A stretch of 64,000 bases of DNA from Bdellovibrionales bacterium (GTDB taxonomy: Bacteria > Bdellovibrionota > Bdellovibrionia > Bdellovibrionales > UBA1609). The notes beneath the pieces are model-generated. The model did not search any database and was not told the origin of the DNA. It saw only the letters and a list, made by a program, of their open reading frames with translations. Made by a program: the position numbers and the translations under genes. Positions 37,859 through 47,600 of this stretch are shown piece after piece (position 1 is the first letter of the stretch; each line of letters starts with the position of its first letter). Location of the stretch: assembly GCA_016714165.1 (NCBI GenBank), contig JADJNU010000002.1:62001-126000 (forward strand), written 5' to 3'.

Positions 37859-38485
37859 TTAAAGATTTTTACTCACAATGGAATTGCAGAGTTCGCCAGA
37901 CTCATCTTCACGAAAATAAACCCGGCCTTCTTCGCCATAGCAAACTCTCTGACATACAACGCCCTCCGGATTTGCCGTCTTTTCGAGGTAGCAGGTTCGC
38001 CCCGAGAGACCCGATTTGTCTGCAACTGGCTTTGAGCTGAGCGGCTGGCAACGTTTGCTGAGATTCAATGAGGCTCCCAACCCGCTCTCATCGCTGATCT
38101 CCAAGGTATATCCCACGCCGCAGAGCAACTCTGATATATCCATTAGCTTGATTGAAAATCCTCCCCCTTCACAAGACACAAAGCCTCTTTGCAATCCTTC
38201 GTGCTGAGGTGATTGCAGCAACCAGTCCAACTGTTCGGTTTCCCGACGCGAACAAACACCTTCAATGAGAAGAGTCTGAGTCCCCGCCTGAATTTCGACA
38301 GATGTATCTACAAAGACAATTTTATTGAGATCCCAATCTTCGATAACTCGAACCGAACCATCAACAGATTCTGAATACCCAGACCGAAGCGCCTCTGAAG
38401 GAGCGCAATTTTGATATTGAAAAAGAACCAGTGCCCCAAGCCCAGCAATTAGAACAATACGACTTCTCTTTCGATCCCTCATCAA
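37859..38485 (-). CDS. Lipoprotein with 'YQNCAP' lipobox
   Basis: 208 residues. 'GALVLFQYQNCAPS' is a lipobox of the type common in Bdellovibrio relatives (Q-N-C), at residue 27 of a short basic signal. The mature part has paired Cys ('CSRRETEQLDWLL', 'CEGGGF', 'CYLEKTANPEGVVCQRVC'), suggesting disulfides in the periplasm or on the surface. No family recognised. Convergent with pyrC. Confidence 0.75.
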   Translation of the reverse strand: MMRDRKRSRIVLIAGLGALVLFQYQNCAPSEALRSGYSESVDGSVRVIEDWDLNKIVFVDTSVEIQAGTQTLLIEGVCSRRETEQLDWLLQSPQHEGLQRGFVSCEGGGFSIKLMDISELLCGVGYTLEISDESGLGASLNLSKRCQPLSSKPVADKSGLSGRTCYLEKTANPEGVVCQRVCYGEEGRVYFREDESGELCNSIVSKNL

Positions 38486-38549
38486 TTATCCCCCTCCTCA
38501 TACGACCCGCAATAGGAAGTTCCGCACAGCTCAATCGACTTTCAATTGT

Positions 38550-38684
38550 CTAGCGAAGATGGCGTCGAGTGGGCAATCCCCTCTCATTTATAATCTTTGC
38601 AAATCGGCGCTGCCGATTAAGGGAACTTGCCATTATCAAAGCCACCCCAATAATTACTAAGAGAATAGAAATGAATAATGCCAT
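38550..38684 (-). CDS. 44-residue single-TM small protein
   Basis: ATG ending 38684. Residues 2-20 are a continuous hydrophobic helix ('ALFISILLVIIGVALIMAS'), then a basic tail ('RQRRFAKIINERGLPTRR'). This is the classic build of small inner-membrane proteins. The ribosome site is weak. It fills part of the 375-bp space between the lipoprotein and the next plus-strand gene. Confidence 0.5.
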   Translation of the reverse strand: MALFISILLVIIGVALIMASSLNRQRRFAKIINERGLPTRRHLR

Positions 38685-38908
38685 AGTCTAAAGTCTAAAT
38701 TACAGTCTCCCAATTTCGTGAATGGAATTTCTCTTCCGTATCAAGATAGAACGAAGTCAGCGCAGATTTGCAGAGTTTTGGTCTCTCTCCGAGCCGCGCG
38801 CCCGTGTCTCGAGCCGGGTCATTTCAAATCTTTTAGGCTGGTTTATTTCTCCGTTTCAGGGTGAGCCAGAAGATCAGAGATCCCTGTTTTAGAGCCTGCC
38901 CAATCACA

Positions 38909-38937
38909 TTGACCGGGAGCTATATCTATGGTTATAC
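38909..38937 (+). promoter_or_regulatory. Promoter for the 38981 gene
   Basis: TTGACC (38909-38914) and TTATAC (38932-38937) with an ideal 17-bp spacer, 44 bp before the chosen ATG. Both boxes are close to the sigma-70 consensus. Confidence 0.55.
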
Positions 38938-38980
38938 GAAATTCGGCTATAAAATGACAATAATCGAGGAATTGAGTATT

Positions 38981-40057
38981 ATGAAAAACTTATCAGTTAT
39001 CTGGGGAATTGCGGCCACCTTTAGCATTCTCTCAGCGAAAGCAGCACAAAAATGCAGCCGGTATCTTGCCCTCCCCACTGACCAGGTAGTAAAAGTTGAG
39101 GAATTGCGGGATCGCAGCTGGATTTCAGCATCCGACTCAAATATTGAAGCAGCTGGCCAGTTCGAAAAAGAGCGAAAAGCTAAAGGCGAAACAGCGACTC
39201 AGGAAGAGCTGGAAAGAGTTCTAGGCGGGAGCAAAGTTCACCTCAGACAAACCACTCTCCCAATTGGTTTAGCCTATGTCACCATTCATAAAGAAGATGG
39301 CACCGAAATTTTTGATGCGAACAGCTATCTTGGTTTGCTCTCTAGCAATTGTGGCGCAATTCACGATTGTCCGGTGGTTTCGACACATCACGTTATACGG
39401 GACACCCCGCTGGGTGCTGGCTTCACCCTTACATCTGTGCGTTCGAATGATGAATCCTTCATAACGACTTCGACCATACAGAAGGATTATGACATCCGTG
39501 GGCAGGATAGCTCAGTTGAACTAATTTATTCTATCAATCCCAAGCCTGGATCCAGGAATATAGATCACTTGTGGCTCGACTATACAGAGAGGTCATTCAG
39601 AACAACCATTCGGGAGGAAAGAGACACCCGAGTGGTACAGAATATTAGGTTTGATTTTGACAAAGGAGAATTGCTCAGTATTGAGATTGGTGTAGCGCTC
39701 AATTTATCTAATTCGAAGTGGGAATCAGCAGCGTTCGACCAGGTTCATCTCATTTTTGATCCGAATGGAAAATTGGAAAGAATTACTGGAATTAGCCAAA
39801 GTACTTCACCCAATTTGGCCTGGTCTAACCTAACCGATCAAGCAGCCTTTCTTGATGCGCTAAAAAAAGGTCAAAATATGTGGTTTAGTTACCGACCAGA
39901 AGAACCCCAGGCTGCTCTTATATTTAAAACTGTTTTCGGAAGAAACATTGGCAGCCTTAAAGGGATCTCTTTTTCTGCAGTGAAAGAGATCATGGATTCG
40001 GCAAGGGCTGAAAGACCACTGCTCGTTCACTCACTGCTAGACCTTGACCCGATCTAA
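38981..40057 (+). CDS. Hypothetical secreted protein
   Basis: 358 residues from ATG 38981 (GAGGA upstream; open frame back to 38861 precedes the promoter). Signal peptide 'VIWGIAATFSILSAKAA'. The mature part includes 'KKCSRYLAL'-type start, 'NSYLGLLSSNCGAIHDC' with three Cys, and strand-rich later parts ('VQNIRFDFDKGELLSIEIG', 'FDQVHLIFDPNGKLERI'). No family seen. Single gene behind a strong promoter, before the 870-bp region with duplicated leaders. Confidence 0.65.
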   Translation: MKNLSVIWGIAATFSILSAKAAQKCSRYLALPTDQVVKVEELRDRSWISASDSNIEAAGQFEKERKAKGETATQEELERVLGGSKVHLRQTTLPIGLAYVTIHKEDGTEIFDANSYLGLLSSNCGAIHDCPVVSTHHVIRDTPLGAGFTLTSVRSNDESFITTSTIQKDYDIRGQDSSVELIYSINPKPGSRNIDHLWLDYTERSFRTTIREERDTRVVQNIRFDFDKGELLSIEIGVALNLSNSKWESAAFDQVHLIFDPNGKLERITGISQSTSPNLAWSNLTDQAAFLDALKKGQNMWFSYRPEEPQAALIFKTVFGRNIGSLKGISFSAVKEIMDSARAERPLLVHSLLDLDPI

Positions 40058-40194
40058 GAATTCATTGACCACGACTGCGGTTGGATTTCAAAGTTTGGAA
40101 ACGTCCCTCCCAGGAAATTTTAAGTAAATATTAGGAGGACTTATCCTTCTAAAAACCAGAGAGGGCCGGAGAGGGGGCGCATTTAAAAAAAATG

Positions 40195-40350
40195 GGGACG
40201 CAATTTGCGGCCAATCCTCTAAATCGTACTGCAAAAGAATTCGAATTTGGGCCTATACTTTCAACTGTCACTCTTGGTTACCCATCTTTCTTTAATGAAT
40301 CCAATCTGTTACCAAAGACTCCACAAGGACGTTTATCTTCCCCTCCCTGG
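40195..40350 (+). repeat. Duplicated promoter/leader, copy 1
   Basis: About 155 bp, alignable over its whole length with 40742-40901 (roughly three quarters identical by eye). Shared blocks: 'GACGCAATTTGCG', 'GAATTCGAATTTGG', 'TATACTTTCAACTG', 'CTGTTACCAA'. TATACT at 40254-40259 is a near-consensus -10. This copy precedes the 29-residue peptide. Confidence 0.65.
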
Positions 40351-40390
40351 CACTCTCCTTGAATAATGGACCTGAGTCAGGAGGTCGAAA

Positions 40391-40480
40391 ATGCTTTACC
40401 TGTTGAGTTTAGAAAGTATCGGAGCCATTATAACTATCGCAGCCATTCTCACCCAAGTCTTTTCAGTCATTGTTCAATGA
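40391..40480 (+). CDS. 29-residue hydrophobic peptide
   Basis: ATG 40391 with a perfect AGGAGGT seven bases before it. The peptide is one membrane helix ('LESIGAIITIAAILTQVFSV'), much like type I toxin or small membrane peptides. It lies behind leader copy 1 in a region otherwise lacking genes. It is too short for database recognition, but start signal, promoter and composition agree. Confidence 0.5.
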   Translation: MLYLLSLESIGAIITIAAILTQVFSVIVQ

Positions 40481-40741
40481 AGAATTCTCTCCTGAGAGAA
40501 ACAGAATTTCTCATACTGCAAACGAGATTTTAAGCTCGTTTTATTCTTCAGACCCCAAGAAGAACTGTTAGTGATGATGTTACAAGGTCACAAAATATAA
40601 GTAAATATTCCATTCCATTCGTCTTCTATGCACTTTTGTCATACGGTGGTCTTACTTTTGGTCAAACTACACAGACAAAGACCAGGAGAATCTCGCCTTT
40701 GCCTGGCCCTTTGGGGGGCTTTTCGGAGAGGCGGGCGAATG

Positions 40742-40901
40742 TGGCGACGCAATTTGCGACCAAACCTCAGAATTGTGCTTAATACGAATTCGAATTTGGT
40801 CTTATACTTTCAACTGATGATCTCGCTTATCCTCCATTTTTCTTCAATAGATCCGAACTGTTACCAATGATATCACGCGGACGTTCCTCTTGTTCACCAT
40901 G
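40742..40901 (+). repeat. Duplicated promoter/leader, copy 2
   Basis: Partner of copy 1. TATACT at 40803-40808 is conserved with its flank. It lies directly before the 1492-residue NTase/ART gene and would give a leader of about 115 bases. Conservation downstream of the -10 (for example CTGTTACCAA) suggests a functional leader and not only a promoter. Confidence 0.65.
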
Positions 40902-40927
40902 GTTCATTCCTTGCATTTTGCAGAGGA

Positions 40928-43900
40928 ATGCGATTCATCCTCTCTCTCCTTTTAGGAATGATTTCCATTGTAGCCAATGCAGCTACTGTTCAATCATCGC
41001 TATATTTTGATATCAAACAGGAATTTCCAAATTATTTTCTACCTGCCGCATTTCGTGAAGGGCCACCCGAAAGTGTGCCACCTGCTGTTGTTGATCAGTC
41101 ACGACGGCAACTTGAGCGCACTCTCACATCTATCTTTGGAAGGCTTCTGGTTCCTGTCGTGGGATCTGACGGCAAGTTAAGCAACGTCCGTTATTTTGAT
41201 TTTCTTCGTAGCCAGGTTGACCAACGAGTGTCTGTGATGCCAAGCGGAGGAGTCGTTCGTTCAGCCATTGGCTACGTTTATGCTCGCCTTTATAATCAAT
41301 TACAGCAGGATGCAAAACAAAATCCTCTCAAAATTCTTGAGGAGATTGCCAAAGAACTTAAAGATATTCCAGGATATGAGATTCGTGGTGTTGGCAGTGA
41401 CTTCGATATCCTTGTTGACGGACCTAAGGATTTACTCGCAGAATCAATCCAGAAAATTCAAGCTATCACTAATAGTGCAATTAACCAGTTTGAGTCCAAC
41501 GGCCAACGAACGACACATGTTGCTCAGAGATCAGTTTTTACAATTGGTGATGTCAAGGTCTATGGTGACCAGATTACCCTATCAACCAACCAAGGTGGTT
41601 CGACCGTCGATTTTCTGGCCTTTGATTTGACAAAGGGGGTTTTTGTCGAACCTAAGAACCATCGGTATATAGTCGACGATTTGATCAAAGGAACCTACCG
41701 ATATATTGCTCCATCAGAACCGCTGCGCGACGCTGATAAGCAAACCGTAAGAGGGTTGCGTCCTCTGCTGGAATTGCCTTTTCTAATGGTTCTTGATGAG
41801 ACACAATTAAGAGAAGAACTCGAGACCATAAAGAGGAAAATTGAGAGTTCTGGCGCGATTTCAGAAAAGGCCCTCCTTCAAATTGAAAAGACAATTCGCA
41901 ACGCGCGATATTCGGGAGCACATAATCGGATTTTTCGTGCTGCACCCAATACTCTTGAATCTCTCATCTTAGATATCAATGACAGATTGGTAAAAAGAGG
42001 GCTTCCCGCCATCCCAGAGTTTGCAGATCATTTCAATATCGGACTGCGCGATCCTAACCTAAAGTTAGAACTCAACGGAATTGATCCAAGTCTGCTTACT
42101 CCTGTTGAACAATTTATCGATTCACTCCCCAAAGGCGTTTTATTTCATGGTACCGCTTCGGTTGAACAGGCCATGTCTATACTTCGTAAGGGCTTCTTTC
42201 TAAGTGGTGGACACAATCGCCAAGGCAGATCTGTCTATGGCACGGGAGCATATACCTCACCATCAGGACAAACAGCTGAAAGCTACGCTGGAGAGAATGG
42301 AATGGTTCTCGATCTTCATATCAAGCGTGATCAGCGAATCAACATTCTCGATGCAAATCAATTGTCAAATCATCCAGGATTGAAGGTCATTAAGGCCAAC
42401 GCAGATCGCAGAAAATTGGATTTTCACCAGGTTCTCGCTCGAGAACATGGGATTGACATTCTCGTTACCGGACACGTGTTAATTTTAAACTCAGACGCTG
42501 TAGACATCGCAGATGGATTAGAGACCCTAATTCGTGGCCTTTATTTTCGAATGGTTCATTCTCAAGGAAAAGATATTGCAGAAAGCGTGACTTCCTATCT
42601 TGAGTACCAACGTCTTTTTCCCTACGCAGTAGCAGCAGGATTGACTAGCCTAACTCCGCCGGAAAATCCCATCGCTTTTCTATCTCGAGTAAAGCCAGAT
42701 ATAGTTTCTGGTCTTGCCGAAATAGAAACATTGAAGCGGAGAAAGTACGAATTCATTCAAAAAGTTCACAATGAGCAAGAAGAAATTTTCTCAAATCCTC
42801 AGGTTTCAGGTCGTGGGTATCCCCCCTCTAGCACGGATGTCGATAATCTCATTGATCAGGTAACGCCTATGCTCAATACCATGGCATTGAGAAAAACAGC
42901 AAATACGTTAATGCTTGCTTCTCGTAAGAAGGACCAGCTCATGAAACTCCTTCACTTAATTGCAGAAAGCCAACCTCTCGCCTTTGTCAAAATCTTTCCC
43001 GAAATCTTTGCGTTCAGATTCGACCGTACCTCAATTAATATTACGAACGACAATATGACCATCAAGCCAAACGCGAACGGCATTGAACTGCTGCTGTTTC
43101 AATTGTTTCAGAAGGCGCGCAGTGGAATTGCCTTTGGCCCTGATGAGCAAGTATTAATTCAATACCTCATTCGCCATCACCAAAGCGATGTTATTCGGGT
43201 CTTACTTGCGATCAGCTCACATGATCAATTTAAACGCATACTTGCCTTAATCAAGTCGTCTGAACAAGATGGGTATCAGATTTTGGGTGCTTTGTTTCGC
43301 CTAGATCATTTTGGATTTAAGTTGGCGAACACCCTCGCAAATTCGGGAAACCAAAAGGTGCTGAATGAGCTAAGGGCCGAAATTGGAAAAAACAGGGAGT
43401 ATCGTGGGAAATTTATGAAATTTGTACTTTCATCGTCACTGGAGTTGAGTTCGTTTCCATGGGACTTAAGGACTGGCGATGATTTAAAAGCCATGCGTTC
43501 AGTATATCAATCGGTAGAACAGGCAGAAAGTCATTACATGAACGTGTTACATCGAATCCACGCTCAATATAAGTTCACAGCAAAAAACGGGCTCCAGATA
43601 GAGGCTGACAGTATTGACGAAGCTTACATCAAAGATGCAGCTTTACGTCATGAGTTTTCCGAAGCTCGAATTCAGTTTCATCGAAGTCAGGGAATTTCAA
43701 AGATCCTTGATGATCTTCAGAATCACAAAAAAGTGATGGGTAAGCCTATTGATCTCAGCAGTGAGGAAGCCCGTAGGCTGGAACAAAAGTACGCTAAAGG
43801 AGGCCGAACCCTAAGAGTCTTCGATGGCAAAGAAGCTGCCCTAATCCGAAAGTTTGTTGGAAGTCCAGTGCTTGGGTATAATTACGACATTTACAGGGTC

Positions 43901-45406
43901 CTATTTTTTGCTGAAGGACCTCTCACCCAACTCTTGATGGGACGTTTTGAACGCTTTTTGCCAACGGATGATCCAAATGTTTTGGTTCAGGTACTCAAGT
44001 TTGCTAAGACAAATCGACCCGATGGTGCCAGAGAGCAAATACAAAGAATCGAAGCCATTTTGCACAGGCCCGAGATTCAAGCAGCAGCTATTGCAAAAGG
44101 CTCAATCAGGGATTATCCATGGGATTTGAATAGGGACCGCCAAGTTCTAGATTCTTTGATTGAGTCAGTACCTTCTGAGGACGCCCTAGATAAGATGGTC
44201 TACCAGTTTTTTAACGATCTCTATCAGTCTCAGCCAGAATTGGTGGTTGTTCCGCAACAGGAATATAGCCATCCTCTTTTTATTAAATCTTCGAAAATAG
44301 ATTCTAAGATATTGGGGGTATTGAAATCCAAAGTAAAAGACATTTACGATTCAAATCTTAGACATCGCGCTCGCTTAATTTTGACTCTTTCCGATCAAGT
44401 GGGTTCGTTGAAACTCGCCTTATTTGATCTTGAAGGCAAGGATCCTCTTAGTTTCTTCAAGGTTTTCCCCAAATTGGGGGGAATGAATTTTCAGCTCGAC
44501 AAATTAATAGCGACAGATAAGTCTTTAGTTCTAAATAGTGAGCAATTTAAATATGAAAAGTCATCACTCAATTTGCACCAGCTATTTGTGTCACTTCTTG
44601 GCAAATTGAAAGCCGGTCACCCATTGCAAAATGCGGATCGGGCCTTTATAGACTATATGATACAACGAGGAGAAACATCAGCTTGGTGCTTCGGAGCTCC
44701 TATCGGCCTACTTTTAGTCTCCGGAAATCAGGGCCATCAAGACTATATTTTCTCGAGATTGAAGCACTATGCAGGGATTGGAGATAGAATACTGATGCAG
44801 CTTTTGTCGGATCAGATTGGTTATTTCCCTGCTTATAATAAAGAAGCAGACAGAATTTACCTGTTAGAATTGAGAGAAAGGATCAAGTCTCTCACTCGAT
44901 CTACTCTGTATACAGAAAATACATGGCGCGATCAAGTACGAGATCGAATATTTGCCACTGCAGAAGACTGGGGGTGGAAAGAGTTCCAGAATTTCCCGTG
45001 GGACCTGCGTAAACCAAAGGATGTAATGACACTGAGAAAAATGATTGTCGATTCTGAAACTGCCACTAGTGTCCTGATTGATATTTTAGGCGAATTGCGT
45101 CGTGACCAAGGTTTTAAGCCACCAAATGGGCTGATCTCAAATGCCAAGAAAATTAACCCTGAAGCTATTTTAAATCCTCAACGTCGACTGAGATTCATAG
45201 CCGCTCTCACGAAATATGAAATTCAAGAAAGAATTAAAGATTTACTTGTCAGGCTGGGCTCAAGCCTTGCCCAAGTAAAACCAGCAGCGTTCACAAACGC
45301 CGTTGTAGCACCCACTGCGGCCTCCAACAGAGAGAGGTTTGCTAAATTTGAGTCTCAGTGCCAGAAGTTGCTCCAAAATGCCCCATCATCTGCAAAATCT
45401 CGGTAG
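40928..45406 (+). CDS. Giant secreted protein with NTase-like and PARP/ADP-ribosyltransferase-like domains
   Basis: 1492 residues with signal peptide 'FILSLLLGMISIVANA'. Residues about 130-265 resemble a nucleotidyltransferase fold: 'YEIRGVGSDFDILVDG' (SDxD site near 157), then 'STVDFLAFDL' and 'VDDLIKGTYRYIAP', in the order of polymerase-beta/CCA-type enzymes. Residues about 400-510 look like a PARP-type ADP-ribosyltransferase: 'LFHGTASVEQAMSILRKGFF' (His), 'VYGTGAYTS' (Tyr) and 'GHVLILNSDAVDI' at the position of the third catalytic residue, where His seems to replace Glu. From about 600 on come long alpha-helical repeats: a unit of about 220 residues occurs twice (about 680-890, 1165-1390) and 'PWDLR/N' three times (about 843, 1063, 1357). 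The start is tight against AGAGGA. Possibly a toxin or effector. Domain calls are by eye. Confidence 0.55.
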   Translation: MRFILSLLLGMISIVANAATVQSSLYFDIKQEFPNYFLPAAFREGPPESVPPAVVDQSRRQLERTLTSIFGRLLVPVVGSDGKLSNVRYFDFLRSQVDQRVSVMPSGGVVRSAIGYVYARLYNQLQQDAKQNPLKILEEIAKELKDIPGYEIRGVGSDFDILVDGPKDLLAESIQKIQAITNSAINQFESNGQRTTHVAQRSVFTIGDVKVYGDQITLSTNQGGSTVDFLAFDLTKGVFVEPKNHRYIVDDLIKGTYRYIAPSEPLRDADKQTVRGLRPLLELPFLMVLDETQLREELETIKRKIESSGAISEKALLQIEKTIRNARYSGAHNRIFRAAPNTLESLILDINDRLVKRGLPAIPEFADHFNIGLRDPNLKLELNGIDPSLLTPVEQFIDSLPKGVLFHGTASVEQAMSILRKGFFLSGGHNRQGRSVYGTGAYTSPSGQTAESYAGENGMVLDLHIKRDQRINILDANQLSNHPGLKVIKANADRRKLDFHQVLAREHGIDILVTGHVLILNSDAVDIADGLETLIRGLYFRMVHSQGKDIAESVTSYLEYQRLFPYAVAAGLTSLTPPENPIAFLSRVKPDIVSGLAEIETLKRRKYEFIQKVHNEQEEIFSNPQVSGRGYPPSSTDVDNLIDQVTPMLNTMALRKTANTLMLASRKKDQLMKLLHLIAESQPLAFVKIFPEIFAFRFDRTSINITNDNMTIKPNANGIELLLFQLFQKARSGIAFGPDEQVLIQYLIRHHQSDVIRVLLAISSHDQFKRILALIKSSEQDGYQILGALFRLDHFGFKLANTLANSGNQKVLNELRAEIGKNREYRGKFMKFVLSSSLELSSFPWDLRTGDDLKAMRSVYQSVEQAESHYMNVLHRIHAQYKFTAKNGLQIEADSIDEAYIKDAALRHEFSEARIQFHRSQGISKILDDLQNHKKVMGKPIDLSSEEARRLEQKYAKGGRTLRVFDGKEAALIRKFVGSPVLGYNYDIYRVLFFAEGPLTQLLMGRFERFLPTDDPNVLVQVLKFAKTNRPDGAREQIQRIEAILHRPEIQAAAIAKGSIRDYPWDLNRDRQVLDSLIESVPSEDALDKMVYQFFNDLYQSQPELVVVPQQEYSHPLFIKSSKIDSKILGVLKSKVKDIYDSNLRHRARLILTLSDQVGSLKLALFDLEGKDPLSFFKVFPKLGGMNFQLDKLIATDKSLVLNSEQFKYEKSSLNLHQLFVSLLGKLKAGHPLQNADRAFIDYMIQRGETSAWCFGAPIGLLLVSGNQGHQDYIFSRLKHYAGIGDRILMQLLSDQIGYFPAYNKEADRIYLLELRERIKSLTRSTLYTENTWRDQVRDRIFATAEDWGWKEFQNFPWDLRKPKDVMTLRKMIVDSETATSVLIDILGELRRDQGFKPPNGLISNAKKINPEAILNPQRRLRFIAALTKYEIQERIKDLLVRLGSSLAQVKPAAFTNAVVAPTAASNRERFAKFESQCQKLLQNAPSSAKSR

Positions 45407-45441
45407 TGTTGCATAACTAGCGACCGACTCAACTTCAAAAT

Positions 45442-46685
45442 TTAAAGCTTAGCGATTCGAGCTCCGTAAAATCCGTCCGATCCGACGGGCGAAGGCAGAC
45501 AATGAAACTCCTCTTCTAATTTCCAGCCTGGATGATTCTCAAGAAACCATTTCACTTGAAGTTCATTCTCTGAAGGAAAACAGAACAGGTGGCGTAAACA
45601 AATTTCCCTCCGGGCTTTACCATGCTCACATAATTTGTCAGGATTTCCCGCTGAACATGAACAAGCCGATTGCACTCCTCATCGGTTATTTTCCATTTAG
45701 AATCTGGATTTCGCCGAATGACTCCGGACCCAGAACAAGGCACATCAAGTAGCAATCTGTCCGCATGCCCGACCAGTCGCTTCACTGTCTTGGAGGACTC
45801 TATTAATCTCGTTTCAATCGAATCAACGCCGGCTCGACGGGACCTTTCGCGAAGTTCTTTGAGTTTTCGATCATGAACGTCCATACAGAGGATTTTGCCG
45901 CGGTTATTCATCAATGCCGCAAGATGAAGTGATTTCCCACCTGCTCCAGCACAGGCATCAATGACTCTCATTCCTGGTTCTGCCTGAACAAACGGAGCTA
46001 TCAGTTGTGAACCCAGATCCTGGACCTCAAAGAGCCCATCTTTGAATGCTTTGGATTTGAAGACTTTTCGCCTTTCTGGCAACCGAAGAGCGTCAGGGCC
46101 GGCGCTGACCGTCTGGGATTGAATGAGCTCCTCCCCCAATCGCTGTTTCACTGCCGCTGGATCGGAGCGCAACCGATTCACCCTCAAAAACAAGGGGGCT
46201 GGCTGATTAGAGCCTTGAGCAATGGCCTTCCACTTGTCCCCAAGCTCATCTTCACCTTTTGCCCAAAACCAGTTTGGATAGGATTCCCTCACTGAGTCAG
46301 GATTTGCCAAATCCCAAAGACGAATAATTTTCCCAGGATCCCCACCAAAACCCTCTCGCTCAAAGGGACCAAGATCATAATCATTCAATATGCACCAAGC
46401 CGACACCGCGGCCTTGAAATCTTGCTCAGAGTACAAGTTTGTTTCTCCATTGTTCGGAGGAGTATCCGCAAGGTCCATAGAAAACCTCAGGCGTCTCCAC
46501 CAACGAATGGTATCGTAAAAAGTCTCGGCAAAAAATTTGCGGTCCTTAGCGCCCATATTTTTATTCTGGAAGAAATGTCTTTCCAAAACCTTGTCAGCGT
46601 AGAATCCCTGATTGAATGATTGATCCAGCACTTGAATAAGCCCATACAATGCTGGACGGTGAACTTTCTTTTTCATGGAAGTCAT
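45442..46685 (-). CDS. 16S rRNA m5C methyltransferase, RsmB/NOL1-NOP2-Sun family, frameshifted at about 45578
   Basis: About 414 residues when repaired. SAM-dependent cytosine-C5 RNA methyltransferase. SAM site 'VIDACAGAGGKSLHLAALM', 'LCMDVHDRKL', catalytic Cys pair in 'LLLDVPCSGSGVIRRNP' and 'KFVYATCSVF'. The N-terminal NusB-like RNA-binding helices are present ('LYGLIQVLDQSFNQ'). After 'ATCSVF' the frame is lost; one extra A in AAAA 45577-45580 restores 'ATCSVFPSENELQVKWF', leading to the family's C-terminal strand ending 'GSDGFYGARIAKL'. Which rRNA cytosine is modified is not certain (RsmB and RsmF types look alike). Confidence 0.85.
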
Positions 46686-46701
46686 GGAGGCCTGATTTCT
46701 A

Positions 46702-47436
46702 TCAAAAATTGAAGACCGTGCCTAGCGCAACAAACACACCGTTATATTGCCCATCGCTCATCAAATGGACATGGTTTTTGAGTCCAGTTTCGAAGGTCAG
46801 CCCCGCATCCCCGAACAGGCGAAATACCCGAACCCCCATGAGCAGTTGATAATCGAAGGAGAGAGGAGACTCATCCGCAATTTGTTTGAAAAAAACGCCG
46901 ACCCCCGCTCCCCCTCCAAAATAGAGAGGAAACTCACTGTTGGCATCGGGAAAGGTGATCACGGGCATTAAGCTCATCTTGAGAACATTTCCCTCACGAA
47001 ACTTATAGGAATTGAAGTCAACTCGAAGGAGTAGATCCATGGAGTTGACCCACTCCCCCATGCGATAGGTCACTCCGGCGGTGAGCTGACCCATGTCTTT
47101 GTTGTCCTTGCCCCCCCACTTATAGGCATTTTCATCCGTGTACACCCCAAGATGCAAACCCAGGTAGCGAGCCTTCTTGGTTGCCCCAGCAGGATTCCGA
47201 TTGGACTCCTCCCCTTTCTCAGACTCTCCAGCCCCTCCCTTCGTGCGCTCGGAGAAATAGCGAGCGGCTGCCTTCTTTCCAATATTAGATTCGGCCGGAG
47301 GAACCTCATCCCTTCCCAAGGCCGTGCCAGCACTCCACATTGCAATGAAAAAGACCCCACAAAAAATGGTGAAAAAAATAACAGACCGCGGAGGGCTTCT
47401 CCGAGAGAGGCTCTCATTTTGAATAAGGGTGCTCAT
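46702..47436 (-). CDS. Outer-membrane beta-barrel-type protein
   Basis: 244 residues. Hydrophobic N-terminal signal ('VIFFTIFCGVFFIAMWSAGTA'), a charged linker (about 50-85, Lys/Glu/Gly-rich), then alternating strands ('YLGLHLGVYTDENAYKW', 'QLTAGVTYRMGEWVN', 'LLLRVDFNSYKF') and a final 'VFVALGTVFNF' ending in Phe, as outer-membrane barrels do. About 150 residues in the barrel part would make eight strands. No family name. Opposite to nrdR. Confidence 0.7.
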   Translation of the reverse strand: MSTLIQNESLSRRSPPRSVIFFTIFCGVFFIAMWSAGTALGRDEVPPAESNIGKKAAARYFSERTKGGAGESEKGEESNRNPAGATKKARYLGLHLGVYTDENAYKWGGKDNKDMGQLTAGVTYRMGEWVNSMDLLLRVDFNSYKFREGNVLKMSLMPVITFPDANSEFPLYFGGGAGVGVFFKQIADESPLSFDYQLLMGVRVFRLFGDAGLTFETGLKNHVHLMSDGQYNGVFVALGTVFNF

Positions 47437-47541
47437 GGGGTCGTATTGTGATTGATTTTCGCTCTTCCATCAAAGGTTTTTTGCTACGTGGCAATTTTCT
47501 ACATGATTGTTAGCTCGCAGGAGTGGGTCCGCCTTGACGCC

Positions 47542-47570
47542 TTGACCCCTTTAGCGTTCTGCACTACAAC
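47542..47570 (+). promoter_or_regulatory. Promoter for nrdR-nusB
   Basis: TTGACC (47542-47547) and TACAAC (47565-47570) with a 17-bp spacer, 30 bp before the NrdR ATG. No NrdR-box pair is evident next to it. Confidence 0.45.
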
Positions 47571-47600
47571 TGGCAGCTATTCTATGGAAGGTAACTGCCA

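Noticed and set aside
40628..40870. 80-codon frame before the giant gene
   Set aside because: It lies across the duplicated leader, has no ribosome site, and the matching part of copy 1 has no such frame.
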